Shown here: one piece after another, positions 1-8,990 of the stretch
Numbering within the stretch: the first letter of the stretch is position 1
Layout of the letters: each line of letters opens with the position of its first letter
Source: Mucilaginibacter sp. JRF
GTDB lineage: Bacteria; Bacteroidota; Bacteroidia; Sphingobacteriales; Sphingobacteriaceae
Assembly: GCF_015223065.1 (NCBI RefSeq)
Contig: NZ_JADFBY010000008.1
Span: forward strand, 62,001-126,000
Length of the DNA: 64,000 nucleotides
Reading direction: 5' to 3'
The notes under the pieces: generated by a model
Database searches by the model: none
The model's input: the letters and a program-made list of their open reading frames with translations, nothing else
Told to the model about the DNA's origin: nothing
Translations under genes and position numbers: made by a program

Positions 1-1476
1 AAAGTTGGCCAGTGTTTCGGGCTGAGGGGCATCGTGCACCCGGTATACAAAGGTGAACTTATTTTTACCCTTACCTTTTTTGCTTACAAACTCGGCCACC
101 TTACGATTAGCCAGCAGCATAAAATCCTCAATAAGTTTGTGGGCATCCTTACGCTCTTTTACATACACACCTATTGGCTTGCTATGCTCATCAAGCTTAA
201 ATTTAACCTCGGTAGTTTCAAAGCTAATAGCGCCCGACTTAAACTTACGCTCGCGCAGTATGTGGGCCAGCTCGTTCAGCTTTAATATCTCCTCGCTGTA
301 TTCACCTGCCTTATCTTCAATTATTTGCTGTACCTCCTCATAAGTAAAGCGCCTGTTAGAGTGGATCACCGTTTTGCCGTACCATTCGGTAACAATGTTG
401 GCGTTCTCATCCAACTCAAAAACAGCGGCAAAGCACAGTTTATCCTCATGCGGACGAAGCGAACACAATCCATTCGATAATCGTTCCGGCAGCATCGGTA
501 TTACCCTATCAACCAAATAAACTGATGTACCACGTTCAAAGGCTTCCTTATCCAAGGCTGAATCAGGTTCGATGTAATGCGCTACGTCGGCTATATGAAC
601 GCCAACCTCGTAGTTGCCGTTATCGAGCTTTTTAAATGATATAGCGTCATCGAAATCCTTAGCATCATAAGGGTCGATAGTGATGGTCAATACATCCCTG
701 AAATCAAGACGTTTAGCTATTTCTTCCTCAGTAATAACTTCAGGTATTGATTCGGCCTCATGTTCCACCTCTGCCGGGAATGATAACGGGAAACCATACT
801 CGGCCAATATGGCGTTCATCTCGGTATCGTTCTCGCCCTGTACACCCAAAATATGCTTAACCTTACCTACCGGATTTTTAGCACCCGCAGGCCAGTCGGT
901 TATTTCGGCAACCGCCTTTACACCGTTACGCGCACCATTAAGCTGCTCCAGCGGTATAAAAATATCGTGCAGCATCTTGCGGTCGTCTGGGATAAAAAAG
1001 GCGTAATGTTCAGATAATTTTACAATACCGGTGAACTCCATTTTACGGCGTTCCAGTATCTCAATTACTTCACCTTCCTTGCGTCGACCTTTGCTTTTGG
1101 CATACACATATACCTTAACACGGTCGCCGTTAAGGGCGGTGCGCAGCTTACGAGGGGCTACAAATATGTCGTTCTCGTCGTCATCATCAGTAACAATAAA
1201 TGCCGAGCCATCATTGGTCATATCCACCTTACCCTCAACAAAAGTTTTAAGTTCAAGCAGTTGAAATTTACCCGGAGATATTTGTTTGATGGTATCTTTT
1301 TTTGATTCCTCTTTTAGTATTTCGAGGATGATATCGCGCGATTCCGGATCGCGCACGTTCAGTTTAGCAGATACCTGCTTATAGTTTAGCGGTGTATTAC
1401 CGTTTTCTTCAAATACGCCCAACACCATTTGTGTGAGCACTTGTTTTATAGTAGAATTACTTTTTCTTTTAGACAT
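1..1476 (-). CDS. rnr: Ribonuclease R, 3' part cut off by window edge
   Basis: A processive 3'-5' exoribonuclease that degrades structured RNA in the cytoplasm. The reading frame starts at the ATG whose complement is at 1474-1476 and runs 492 codons without a stop to base 1, so the C-terminal part of the RNB domain and the S1 domain lie outside the window. The N-terminus (MSKRKSNSTIKQVL) is followed by a helical winged-type region and cold-shock-like OB segments. The RNB active-site motif DPYDAKDFDDA is at about residues 266-276, followed by VHIADVAHYI and a proline-rich VIPMLPERLSNGLCSL segment, all typical of RNase II/R. The length already exceeds what an isolated OB protein would need. A TATATTTG element 78 bases upstream is a likely promoter. 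Family assignment is secure; R rather than II rests on the long N-terminus. Confidence 0.93.
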   Translation of the reverse strand, partial: MSKRKSNSTIKQVLTQMVLGVFEENGNTPLNYKQVSAKLNVRDPESRDIILEILKEESKKDTIKQISPGKFQLLELKTFVEGKVDMTNDGSAFIVTDDDDENDIFVAPRKLRTALNGDRVKVYVYAKSKGRRKEGEVIEILERRKMEFTGIVKLSEHYAFFIPDDRKMLHDIFIPLEQLNGARNGVKAVAEITDWPAGAKNPVGKVKHILGVQGENDTEMNAILAEYGFPLSFPAEVEHEAESIPEVITEEEIAKRLDFRDVLTITIDPYDAKDFDDAISFKKLDNGNYEVGVHIADVAHYIEPDSALDKEAFERGTSVYLVDRVIPMLPERLSNGLCSLRPHEDKLCFAAVFELDENANIVTEWYGKTVIHSNRRFTYEEVQQIIEDKAGEYSEEILKLNELAHILRERKFKSGAISFETTEVKFKLDEHSKPIGVYVKERKDAHKLIEDFMLLANRKVAEFVSKKGKGKNKFTFVYRVHDAPQPETLANF

Positions 1477-1553
1477 GGAATTGATTTCAGAACACTTTGT
1501 AAATGTTCGGTGATCGGTCAGTTTTAATTAAACAGTCCTATATGTTTAACACC

Positions 1554-1561
1554 CAAATATA
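1554..1561 (-). promoter_or_regulatory. Putative -7 element for rnr (TATATTTG)
   Basis: On the minus strand the bases read TATATTTG, a perfect match to the Bacteroidota -7 consensus TAnnTTTG, between the end of the ABC ATPase gene and the rnr ATG. It predicts a 5' leader of roughly 70 bases. No clear -33 TTTG was found. Confidence 0.45.
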
Positions 1562-1583
1562 GATAAAGTGTTTCGCTTAGTTA

Positions 1584-3275
1584 TTAATCAGGAATTGCTG
1601 AAATTAGCGAACGTGTATATTCTTCTTTGGGGTTATTATATATTTCCTCCGGAAAGCCTTGTTCAACAATGCGTCCTTTGTTCATCACCATCATACGGTC
1701 GGATATATGTTTGATCACGGCCAGATCGTGCGAGATGAATACGTAGCTTAGCTTGAACTCCTCTTGCAAATCCCGCAGTAAATTAAGCACTTGTGCCTGT
1801 ACTGATACATCTAACGCAGATACCGACTCATCGCAAATAATGAACTTGGGTTGCAATACCAAAGCCCTGGCAATAACAATACGCTGCCTTTGTCCGCCCG
1901 AGAATTCATGCGGGTAACGGTTAAAATGTTCGGGTAGTAATCCTACACGCTCCAGCACTTCTTTTATTTTTTTGCGGCGGGTAGCGTCATCATTATACAG
2001 GGCATGAACCTGCAATGGCTCAAGCAAAGCCTGACCTACCGTTAAACGCGGATTAAGCGACGAGTATGGGTCCTGAAAAATGATCTGTATATCACGGCGC
2101 ATACGGCGCATTTCGGCAGCGCTTAGTTTGCAAAGGTTCGCCCCCTCAAAATGTACACGACCATGAGTAGGTTGTATCAGCTTTAAAATACTGCGGCCAA
2201 GTGTGCTTTTACCACAACCCGATTCCCCCACCAGCCCTAATGTTTCCCCGGGATAAACCTCAAAGCTAACATCATCAACTGCTTTTACTACTTCGTGTGC
2301 TGTACCAAAAATACCGCTTTTAACCGGGTACCATTTGCTAAGTCCTTCCACTTTCAGGATGGGCTCATTGCTATATAATTGCTGCCTGCGCGCCTGTAAT
2401 TCACCGGGCTCATACGCGTACCGGCCGCACATGGAGTTAACACAAAGCTCATTACCGACTTCCAAAAAATCGGCAACAGTAGGCAGCTTTTTAAGTAAAC
2501 GATGCGGTGACGGACGGCATGCCAGCAAACCTTTGGTATAAGCCTGCTTCGGCTCATCAAACAGCTGCTGTATCGGCGCCTGTTCAATAACCTCGCCCTT
2601 GTACATTACCAGCACACGGTCGGCTATTTGCCGTATCACACCCAAATCATGCGATATGAATATCAGACTCATACCCCGCTCGGCCTTAAGTTTTAACAGT
2701 AGCTCAATGATATTCTTTTGTACCGTAACATCCAACGCGGTAGTAGGCTCATCAGCTATCAGCAATTCAGGGTTGCAGGATAGTGCCATGGCTATCATTA
2801 CCCTTTGCTTTTGTCCGCCCGATAATTGATGCGGGTAACTGTCAAAAATTGCTTCGGGGCGTGGTAATTGTACTTCCTTAAATAAGCTTAGGGCAGCATC
2901 CCTGGCTTCAGCTTTTGTTTTGTTAAGATGAGTGATTATAGCTTCGGTTACCTGGAACCCGCAGGTGAGTACAGGGTTTAGCGAGGTCATGGGTTCCTGA
3001 AATATCATGGCCATACGGTTGCCCCGTATTTGCTGCATGTCGTATTCGCTGAGGCTAAATATAACCTGATCATTCAGCGATACATTACCGCTTACATCAG
3101 CATTTTTATCCAACAAACGCATTACGGCCAGCGAGGTAATTGACTTACCCGAACCCGACTCGCCTACAATACCCAGTGTTTCGCCTTTATTGAGTTGAAA
3201 AGATATACCCTTAACCGCTTCAAAAAAACCGTTTTGCGTTTTAAATTTGATATGCAGATCATCAACCTTAAGCAT
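1584..3275 (-). CDS. Fused oligo/dipeptide-type ABC transporter ATPase (two NBDs)
   Basis: A 563-residue protein with two complete ABC nucleotide-binding domains of the DppD/DppF (OppD/OppF) type, as in GsiA or YejF. Domain one has Walker A GESGSGKS at residues 38-45, signature LSGGQKQRV near 155 and Walker B LLIADEPTTALD. Domain two has Walker A GESGCGKS near 350, signature FSGGQRQRI and FIICDESVSALDVS. Each domain ends with the peptide-transporter C-terminal extension. It would energise uptake of peptides, glutathione or related solutes at the inner membrane, but no permease or binding protein is nearby, so the substrate is unknown. The ATG overlaps the TGA of the upstream exonuclease gene by one base (TGATG), implying translational coupling. 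Confidence 0.9.
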   Translation of the reverse strand: MLKVDDLHIKFKTQNGFFEAVKGISFQLNKGETLGIVGESGSGKSITSLAVMRLLDKNADVSGNVSLNDQVIFSLSEYDMQQIRGNRMAMIFQEPMTSLNPVLTCGFQVTEAIITHLNKTKAEARDAALSLFKEVQLPRPEAIFDSYPHQLSGGQKQRVMIAMALSCNPELLIADEPTTALDVTVQKNIIELLLKLKAERGMSLIFISHDLGVIRQIADRVLVMYKGEVIEQAPIQQLFDEPKQAYTKGLLACRPSPHRLLKKLPTVADFLEVGNELCVNSMCGRYAYEPGELQARRQQLYSNEPILKVEGLSKWYPVKSGIFGTAHEVVKAVDDVSFEVYPGETLGLVGESGCGKSTLGRSILKLIQPTHGRVHFEGANLCKLSAAEMRRMRRDIQIIFQDPYSSLNPRLTVGQALLEPLQVHALYNDDATRRKKIKEVLERVGLLPEHFNRYPHEFSGGQRQRIVIARALVLQPKFIICDESVSALDVSVQAQVLNLLRDLQEEFKLSYVFISHDLAVIKHISDRMMVMNKGRIVEQGFPEEIYNNPKEEYTRSLISAIPD

Positions 3276-3985
3276 CAGCCGCCTACAATGGTTACGTGTT
3301 CGTCAGCTATCAATGGTTCACCACGAAAGCGCCTTAACAGTTGCGCGGTAGCTACGACATCTTTTTGGCAGTAGGTGCTTATGCGCTCCAATTCGTTATC
3401 AACCCAATATACGTGGCCAACCATACTGCCGTCAATATCATCCTTGGGTGTAGGTATATCAAATATTGCAGTGAGTAAACTTAGCGAGGTAAAGTTTTTA
3501 TAGTCGCCAAACTTCCACAGGTCCATGGTGTCAATATGGTTTATCTCCCAAGGCTTTTTGCCCGATAATTCCAGTTGTGATGGATGCTTTATACCGTGGA
3601 TAAGCATACGGCGGCATATATACGGAAAATCAAATTCCTTACCATTATGGGCGCATAGCACCTGGTTGGGTGGTTGGCTGTTAAGCAGTCGGGCAAAATC
3701 AAGCAGTAGTTCCTTTTCATCGTGCCCGGCAAATGATTTGATGCGTAAGCCTACCTTTTGTCCACAGGTATAAATACCAACTGATATACATATTATTTTA
3801 CCGAACTCGGCCCATATACCTGCACGCTCGTAAAAAGCTTCAGCGGTTTCATCCTTACGCTGATACTGTGTTTTGGCATCCCAAAGCTTTTGCATGTTTT
3901 CGGGAACCTCATTAAAGCTGGGGTATTGCGGCACTGTTTCAATATCGAGCACCATTATGTTATACAGATCGTACTGCTCAAGCAT
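3275..3985 (-). CDS. DnaQ-fold 3'-5' exonuclease (PolB exo2-like)
   Basis: A 236-residue protein of the predicted 3'-5' exonuclease family related to the DNA polymerase B proofreading domain. ExoI is DIE at residues 14-16, ExoII is HNGKEFD at 113-119 (with CAHN before it) and ExoIII is YCQKD at 205-209, so the four acidic metal ligands of the DEDDy type can be placed. There is no polymerase domain, so it is a stand-alone nuclease, presumably in DNA repair or nucleic-acid turnover. Its stop codon overlaps the start of the downstream ABC ATPase; that pairing has no obvious functional logic. The start ATG is the first in frame and the motif spacing fits the family. Confidence 0.85.
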   Translation of the reverse strand: MLEQYDLYNIMVLDIETVPQYPSFNEVPENMQKLWDAKTQYQRKDETAEAFYERAGIWAEFGKIICISVGIYTCGQKVGLRIKSFAGHDEKELLLDFARLLNSQPPNQVLCAHNGKEFDFPYICRRMLIHGIKHPSQLELSGKKPWEINHIDTMDLWKFGDYKNFTSLSLLTAIFDIPTPKDDIDGSMVGHVYWVDNELERISTYCQKDVVATAQLLRRFRGEPLIADEHVTIVGG

Positions 3986-4029
3986 CAGTTAGTAGTAATT
4001 TAAAGCCAAGATAAGCATTCGCCACGGCA

Positions 4030-6420
4030 TTACTTATCCTTATCCAACACCACAAAATTTATGACTGTAGTATTGCCGTAAGCATCAACCAGGGTAAGCT
4101 TATGCTTTCCGGGCGATGGATTGAGCGCCATTTGATGCAGATCATGACTTTCGCCAACATATTTATCGTCCAGATGCCAGTATATTTTTACGCCCGATTC
4201 CCGGTGCGCCGCATTACAAACCATACGCCCACGCTCGCCATCCGCCTCTAAAGGAACATATACCTTAGCTCCGTTTTTAGGATAGATCACTTCCATAGGG
4301 TTCACGTTCTCCTGCGTGCAACCTGCCCTAAATGGTGGCAGCACATGGTATTGGTAGCTTTTTGATTTATAGTAATACTCCATTGATGGCGGCAGCACAA
4401 ACCAGCTTCTATTTTGAATACGCTCCGGCGATTCGCAATCCGTACTTACCTGCCATTTGCCATCCATTGATAAATGCACCAACTGATGCCACGGACAAAC
4501 CTTCGCCTTTAAACCGCCACGTGGTACCCATTGCTCCACCGCATGATCGCAGTACTGCCCGGCACGGTAACCACTCTTGGGGCAAACACTTATTTTCACC
4601 ATATCGCGCACGGGCATCTCAAACCAATCGCGCGCCGATGGCAATTGTTTAAAAATATCAAATAGTATAGGCGCGGCAGTGTTTATGCCTGTTAAACCCG
4701 GCCTACCCTCACCATCGGTATTACCTACCCAAACACCCACCACATATTTAGGTGTTACACCAATAGCCCAGCCATCGCGAAAGCCAAAGCTGGTACCCGT
4801 TTTCCAGGCCACACGTTGCGATGAACTGAACTGTTGCCACAGCAATTCCTCTCCCGGTCGCATCACCTCCTCCATAGCTTGCAGCGTGTAATAAATGGAA
4901 CCCGCATCCAACAAACCATTCTTTTCCAGTTCGGGCTTTTCTTTTGCCGTTATTGAATACACAGGATGACGCCAATCTGCCGCATCATACTTGCCGCCGT
5001 TTTTGTTGTAATGATTAAGTATTCGCGCCATGCCGGCGTAAGTGCCCGTGAGCTCCCACAGCGTGTTTTCGCCACCACCTAAAATAAGGGCAAGCCCGTA
5101 ATGGTCGGCAGGTTTGTTTAGGGTGGATATGCCTGTTTGTTTCAAAAAATCGTAAAAGCGCTCGTACTTATATTGTTGCAGCATTTTTACCGCGGGTACG
5201 TTCAGCGAACGCGATAATGCTTTTGATGCCGTTACTGCGCCATCATAGCCCAAGTCAAAATTTTCGGGATGGTAACCTGCTATCTGTGTGGGTACATCGG
5301 GTATCAGGCTGTTAGGCAGAATAAAACCATCATTCAGCATAGCTGCATATAATAAGGGCTTTAACGTACTACCCGGACTACGGGGCGCCGTTACCACATT
5401 TACATCACTCTCTAACTGGCTTTCGCCAGGATGGAATATGTTACCAGCATAAGCCAGCGCAGCACCTGTTTCCACATCAAGCACCACAGCGGCAATGTTA
5501 TTAATATCATTAGCCCGCAATACCTGATGATGACGCTCGAGAATATTACTCACCTGCTGTTGCAGATCAGATTTTATGGTGGTTTTTATGCGTGTATCCT
5601 CCTGTGAGTGCTTACGCTTATGCTCGGCCTTGAAAACCTGTAATAAGTGTGGCGCGGCTTGGGGCAAGGCGACCGGTCTGTCGGGCACGGGCTCAAGCTT
5701 TGCTAATTGGGCGGTTGTACTATCTATAATACCTTCACGAGCCATTTTATCTAACAGGCGATTACGTTTGTTAAGCAGCACCGTTCTGTTCTTACCCGGG
5801 TGCACCAGCGACGGGGCATTGGGTAACACCGCCATTGCCGCCATTTCGCCCCAGGATAGCTTATCGGGACTACGGCCAAAATATCGCCATGATGCCGCAT
5901 CCAGGCCTATCACGTTGCTACCAAAGGGTGCATTGCTTGCGTACAAGCCTAATATCTCATCCTTGCTATAACCTGCCTCTAAACGCAGAGCCATGAATAT
6001 CTCAACCAGCTTATTCCAAACCGTACGCCTATGGTTAGTAGCCATACGGATTACCTGCATACTCAACGTACTACCGCCGCTGGTTATGTGCCCGGCCTTT
6101 ATACTACTGCTGACGGACCTGCCAAAAGCCAGCGGATCAAACCCCGGATGGTAACGAAAGCGCTTATCCTCAAAGGTGATAATACATTGCTTGAATTTTT
6201 CAGGAACAGAATCGTTATATGGAAATCGCCATTGCCCGTCGGACGCTATGGATGCACCCAATAGTTGCCCCTGGTCATCATCAATTACATAGGATGTGGG
6301 TTTATTGAATAATGGGCTTGGCAGGCAAAAAATAAAAAGAATAAACAGAAGCAACAGTATGGCTAACGCTACAATGCGCTTTGGCTTGCGGAGCCATTTA
6401 AGTATTCGTTGCCATTTCAT
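4030..6420 (-). CDS. pbpC: Penicillin-binding protein 1C
   Basis: A 796-residue bifunctional class A PBP, anchored by an N-terminal membrane helix (residues about 15-32), acting in the periplasm to polymerise and possibly cross-link peptidoglycan. The GT51 glycosyltransferase domain shows EDKRFRYHPGFD with the catalytic Glu and GGSTLSMQVIRM. The transpeptidase domain has SPGSTLKPLLY (SxxK), SRSLNVP (SxN) and KTGTSFG (KTG). The last 90 or so residues form the PBP1C C-terminal domain, ending in KHKLTLVDAYGNTTVINFVV. Length matches E. coli PBP1C (about 770). The alpha-2-macroglobulin partner gene often found beside pbpC is not next to it here. Upstream lies a REP-like inverted repeat. Confidence 0.93.
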   Translation of the reverse strand: MKWQRILKWLRKPKRIVALAILLLLFILFIFCLPSPLFNKPTSYVIDDDQGQLLGASIASDGQWRFPYNDSVPEKFKQCIITFEDKRFRYHPGFDPLAFGRSVSSSIKAGHITSGGSTLSMQVIRMATNHRRTVWNKLVEIFMALRLEAGYSKDEILGLYASNAPFGSNVIGLDAASWRYFGRSPDKLSWGEMAAMAVLPNAPSLVHPGKNRTVLLNKRNRLLDKMAREGIIDSTTAQLAKLEPVPDRPVALPQAAPHLLQVFKAEHKRKHSQEDTRIKTTIKSDLQQQVSNILERHHQVLRANDINNIAAVVLDVETGAALAYAGNIFHPGESQLESDVNVVTAPRSPGSTLKPLLYAAMLNDGFILPNSLIPDVPTQIAGYHPENFDLGYDGAVTASKALSRSLNVPAVKMLQQYKYERFYDFLKQTGISTLNKPADHYGLALILGGGENTLWELTGTYAGMARILNHYNKNGGKYDAADWRHPVYSITAKEKPELEKNGLLDAGSIYYTLQAMEEVMRPGEELLWQQFSSSQRVAWKTGTSFGFRDGWAIGVTPKYVVGVWVGNTDGEGRPGLTGINTAAPILFDIFKQLPSARDWFEMPVRDMVKISVCPKSGYRAGQYCDHAVEQWVPRGGLKAKVCPWHQLVHLSMDGKWQVSTDCESPERIQNRSWFVLPPSMEYYYKSKSYQYHVLPPFRAGCTQENVNPMEVIYPKNGAKVYVPLEADGERGRMVCNAAHRESGVKIYWHLDDKYVGESHDLHQMALNPSPGKHKLTLVDAYGNTTVINFVVLDKDK

Positions 6421-6497
6421 GTAGTGGCTAACTTACAATTTTTATCGATATGAAATGCTGGTTAAGCACAGCGGGTTATTTGGCCACCGCACGTCGA

Positions 6498-6575
6498 CCT
6501 TCGACAGGCTCAGGGTGACAAGGCCTTTCCTTATTAATAAATATACCCATCATGTCATGCTGAGCTTGTCGAAGC
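6498..6575. repeat. REP-like imperfect inverted repeat
   Basis: Two 23-base arms, 6498-6520 and 6553-6575, separated by 32 bases. The left arm contains TTCGACAGGCTCAGGGTGACA in part and the right arm is its near-complement containing TGAGCTTGTCGAA; 19 of 23 positions pair. It lies in the gap between the small membrane protein gene and pbpC. No U-tract follows on either strand, so it does not look like a simple terminator. Similar TTCGACA-GCTCAG repeats are common dispersed elements in many genomes. Confidence 0.6.
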
Positions 6576-6649
6576 ATTAGTGGATTTTTAAGTTAATCAG
6601 TAGTCATTTCGTAAATTCTCAAATTCGGAAAATTCTGGTTCAGACATCC

Positions 6650-6772
6650 CTACGAAAAGATAACTATCCCCACAATAGTACCGATGATCATGATCAAGTA
6701 CATCAATATCTCTGTTGTGGCGAAGCGTTTGTATTTTGTCCAGAATGAGTAGTCTTCTTTAGGTTTTTGCAT
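6650..6772 (-). CDS. Small single-pass membrane protein, 40 aa
   Basis: An unlisted 40-codon frame starting at the ATG complementary to 6770-6772 and ending with TAG at 6650-6652. The product begins MQKPKEDYSFWTKYKRFATT, a charged and aromatic cytoplasmic face, and continues into about 20 hydrophobic residues (EILMYLIMIIGTIVGIVIFS) that would span the inner membrane. It starts 12 bases after the NlpC/P60 stop codon in the same direction, so it is probably the distal gene of that operon. I do not recognise a family. Support is the clean topology and tight spacing; no strong Shine-Dalgarno is visible, which is normal in this phylum. Confidence 0.5.
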   Translation of the reverse strand: MQKPKEDYSFWTKYKRFATTEILMYLIMIIGTIVGIVIFS

Positions 6773-6784
6773 TACTAATTATTT

Positions 6785-7426
6785 TTAGCCACCGCTGCTT
6801 TCAGTTTCGCCCTCACGCTCTACCATTACAGAACCTGCGCGCGAGAAGTATTTGTACATGTATGGATCTTTCAATTTAATGATCATAACGCCTTTGCGGG
6901 TGCTGGCATGTACCACATAACCGTTTTGCAGGTATACCCCTACGTGACTGAACTGCTTACCGTCAAAATCAAAAAATACCAGGTCGCCTTCTTTCAGGTC
7001 TTCCTCGTATTTACGTTTTATAAAATTTACCTGTAGGTTGGTTGAGCGGGGCATGTTATCAATATCGTAAACCTCCTGTTGCAGCCTGTATACAAAACCC
7101 GAACAGTCAACACCGTCCTTATCTAAACCACCAAACTTGTAGGGTGTGCCCATCCAGTCATCAATAAAGCTGTAAAGGCGGCCATTCCTAATATCGCTTT
7201 TCCGAACTCCCATCATGACAGAATATTTATCTACATCGCCTTTATCGGGTTTTTCCATAACATAAGGGCCAAGGCGCTTTACAGTAAGTGTAGTAGGTTG
7301 GGTAACCCCGCCGCCATTATTACCATAAACAGGGCGCCTGGTTTTTTTTATGCTACTGCATGATGACAGTATGAATGCCAATATGGAGAATATGATTATT
7401 GGCTTACTTGCTAATATTGATCTCAT
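6785..7426 (-). CDS. NlpC/P60 cell-wall peptidase lipoprotein
   Basis: A 213-residue lipoprotein with signal peptide and lipobox LSSC (Cys23), followed by a C40-family domain that cleaves peptide stems of peptidoglycan in the periplasm. The Cys-His-His triad is visible: Cys108 in GVDCSGFV, His161 in FSHVGVYL and His173 in YVVHAS. The preceding YKFGGLDKDG is the usual family lead-in. The N-terminal 60 residues after the Cys are a linker with no recognised SH3 domain, which makes this a short form. It probably heads a two-gene operon with the 40-residue membrane protein. A TAAATTTG element 57 bases upstream is a candidate promoter. Confidence 0.9.
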   Translation of the reverse strand: MRSILASKPIIIFSILAFILSSCSSIKKTRRPVYGNNGGGVTQPTTLTVKRLGPYVMEKPDKGDVDKYSVMMGVRKSDIRNGRLYSFIDDWMGTPYKFGGLDKDGVDCSGFVYRLQQEVYDIDNMPRSTNLQVNFIKRKYEEDLKEGDLVFFDFDGKQFSHVGVYLQNGYVVHASTRKGVMIIKLKDPYMYKYFSRAGSVMVEREGETESSGG

Positions 7427-7482
7427 TGTGCTAAAGTTTGTAACAAGCCTTACGCTTTAGATGTTGTAAATGATACACCAAC

Positions 7483-7490
7483 CAAATTTA
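7483..7490 (-). promoter_or_regulatory. Putative -7 element for the NlpC/P60 gene
   Basis: Minus-strand TAAATTTG matches TAnnTTTG exactly in the 131-base gap between the E2 gene and the NlpC/P60 ATG. The -33 element is not obvious. Confidence 0.4.
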
Positions 7491-7557
7491 AATTACCAAC
7501 TTTTAAATCGACGATATAAAATGTCAACTTATTAACAATCAGGCAATATGCAAATGA

Positions 7558-8946
7558 TTACACCTCGCGCTTGATGTCCCAGTTTTCCAGGTAATCGGCA
7601 ATGCGTTTCAGGAACGAACCACCCAGCATACCATCCACCACGCGATGATCGTATGATAACGACAGGTACATCATCTGCCTGATGGCTATCATATCTCCCT
7701 GCGGGGTTTCGATAACGGCGGGTTTCTTTTTAATAGCGCCTATAGCCAAAATTGCCACCTGTGGTTGGTTGATGATAGGCGTACCCATAATATTACCAAA
7801 GGTACCTATGTTGGTAATGGTAAAGGTTCCCTCCTTAATATCATCCGGACTAAGCTTGTTGTTGCGGGCACGGTTGGCCAGATCATTAACCGCGCGGGTA
7901 AGGCCTACCAAGTTCAACTGATCAGCATTTTTAATTACCGGGGTTATCAGGTTACCGCTTGGCAAAGCTGTAGCCATGCTAATGTTGATATCCTTTTTAC
8001 GGATGATCTGTGTATTTTTTACCGATACGTTAATGAGCGGAAAATCCTTAATGGCTTTCACCACGGCTTCAACAAATATGGGGGTAAAGGTTATCTTTTC
8101 GTTCTCGCGCTGTTCAAAGCTGTTTTTCACCCTGTCGCGCCACATTACCAGATTGGTAACATCAGCCTCAACAAATGAGCTTACGTGCGGCGATACCTGC
8201 TTGCTCATGATCATGTGATCGGCAATAAGGCGACGCATCCTGTCCATCTCAATGATCTCCTCATTGCCCGATGCCGAGGTTTTAATTACAGGCGATGTAT
8301 ACACCGGCTTTTCAACCGGTTGAGGTGCAGCTTGCTGCTGTTCTGTACGCTCGTTTTGTGTCGACTGCCCATTATTTGAGCGACTATCCAGATATGCCAT
8401 CAGATCATCCTTGGTCAGGCGGCCATCGGCACCCGTACCGGGGATGTTGTCGAGTTCATCACTACTGATTCCCTCCGCCACGGCAATATTACGTACCAGC
8501 GGCGAGTAAAAACGTACCGATGATGATATCGACGGAGCCACATGCACTTCGCGCTGAGTTAATTGCTCTGTACCGGGTATAGCGTATGTTTCAGATGTAT
8601 TTTCTTCAGGTTGTGCAACTGCTGCTTGAGGTTCAGCTACAGGAGCAGCCTCCGGCGCTTCAACCTGCTCAGCAGGTTGCTGAGTTTCTTCGGCGGTTTC
8701 TTCGCCCTCTACTTCAATAATGGCTATTACTTTCCCTACCTCTACTACGTCATCCTCATTAAATAGTATTTCAACAAGTGTTCCGCTTACTGGTGATGGA
8801 ATTTCTGAGTCTACTTTGTCGGTAGCAATTTCGGCTATAGTGTCATCAGCCTCAATTGTATCGCCGGGCTTTTTCACCCACTTTACAATAGTCGCTTCGG
8901 CAACACTCTCTCCCATTTTGGGTAGCAATAACTGAAATTTAGCCAT
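7558..8946 (-). CDS. 2-oxo acid dehydrogenase dihydrolipoyl acyltransferase (E2)
   Basis: A 462-residue E2 component that carries acyl groups on lipoate to CoA in the cytoplasm. An N-terminal lipoyl domain has the modified lysine in EIATDKVDSE (Lys44). A Glu/Ala/Gln-rich linker follows, then a peripheral-subunit-binding domain at about 146-190 (PLVRNIAVAEGIS, GTGADGRLTKDDL), a second linker, and the catalytic domain with YDHRVVDG (His434, Asp438). The domain arrangement and single lipoyl domain resemble branched-chain 2-oxo acid (BkdB-like) or generic Bacteroidota E2 proteins rather than succinyltransferase; substrate is not certain. E1 and E3 genes are not in the window. CinA is 44 bases upstream. 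Confidence 0.9.
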   Translation of the reverse strand: MAKFQLLLPKMGESVAEATIVKWVKKPGDTIEADDTIAEIATDKVDSEIPSPVSGTLVEILFNEDDVVEVGKVIAIIEVEGEETAEETQQPAEQVEAPEAAPVAEPQAAVAQPEENTSETYAIPGTEQLTQREVHVAPSISSSVRFYSPLVRNIAVAEGISSDELDNIPGTGADGRLTKDDLMAYLDSRSNNGQSTQNERTEQQQAAPQPVEKPVYTSPVIKTSASGNEEIIEMDRMRRLIADHMIMSKQVSPHVSSFVEADVTNLVMWRDRVKNSFEQRENEKITFTPIFVEAVVKAIKDFPLINVSVKNTQIIRKKDINISMATALPSGNLITPVIKNADQLNLVGLTRAVNDLANRARNNKLSPDDIKEGTFTITNIGTFGNIMGTPIINQPQVAILAIGAIKKKPAVIETPQGDMIAIRQMMYLSLSYDHRVVDGMLGGSFLKRIADYLENWDIKREV

Positions 8947-8969
8947 ATATGATGTAACAGTTGATCGGT

Positions 8970-8977
8970 CAAAAATA
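8970..8977 (-). promoter_or_regulatory. Putative -7 element for the E2 gene
   Basis: Minus-strand TATTTTTG, a perfect TAnnTTTG match, lies 23 bases upstream of the E2 ATG inside the 44-base cinA-E2 gap. E2 may therefore be transcribed separately from lptD-cinA. Confidence 0.4.
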
Positions 8978-8990
8978 ACTAAATCTGCGA

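Noticed and set aside
6498..6575. Inverted repeat as the terminator of the NlpC operon
   Set aside because: The 32-base loop and lack of a T-tract on either strand make a rho-independent terminator unlikely.
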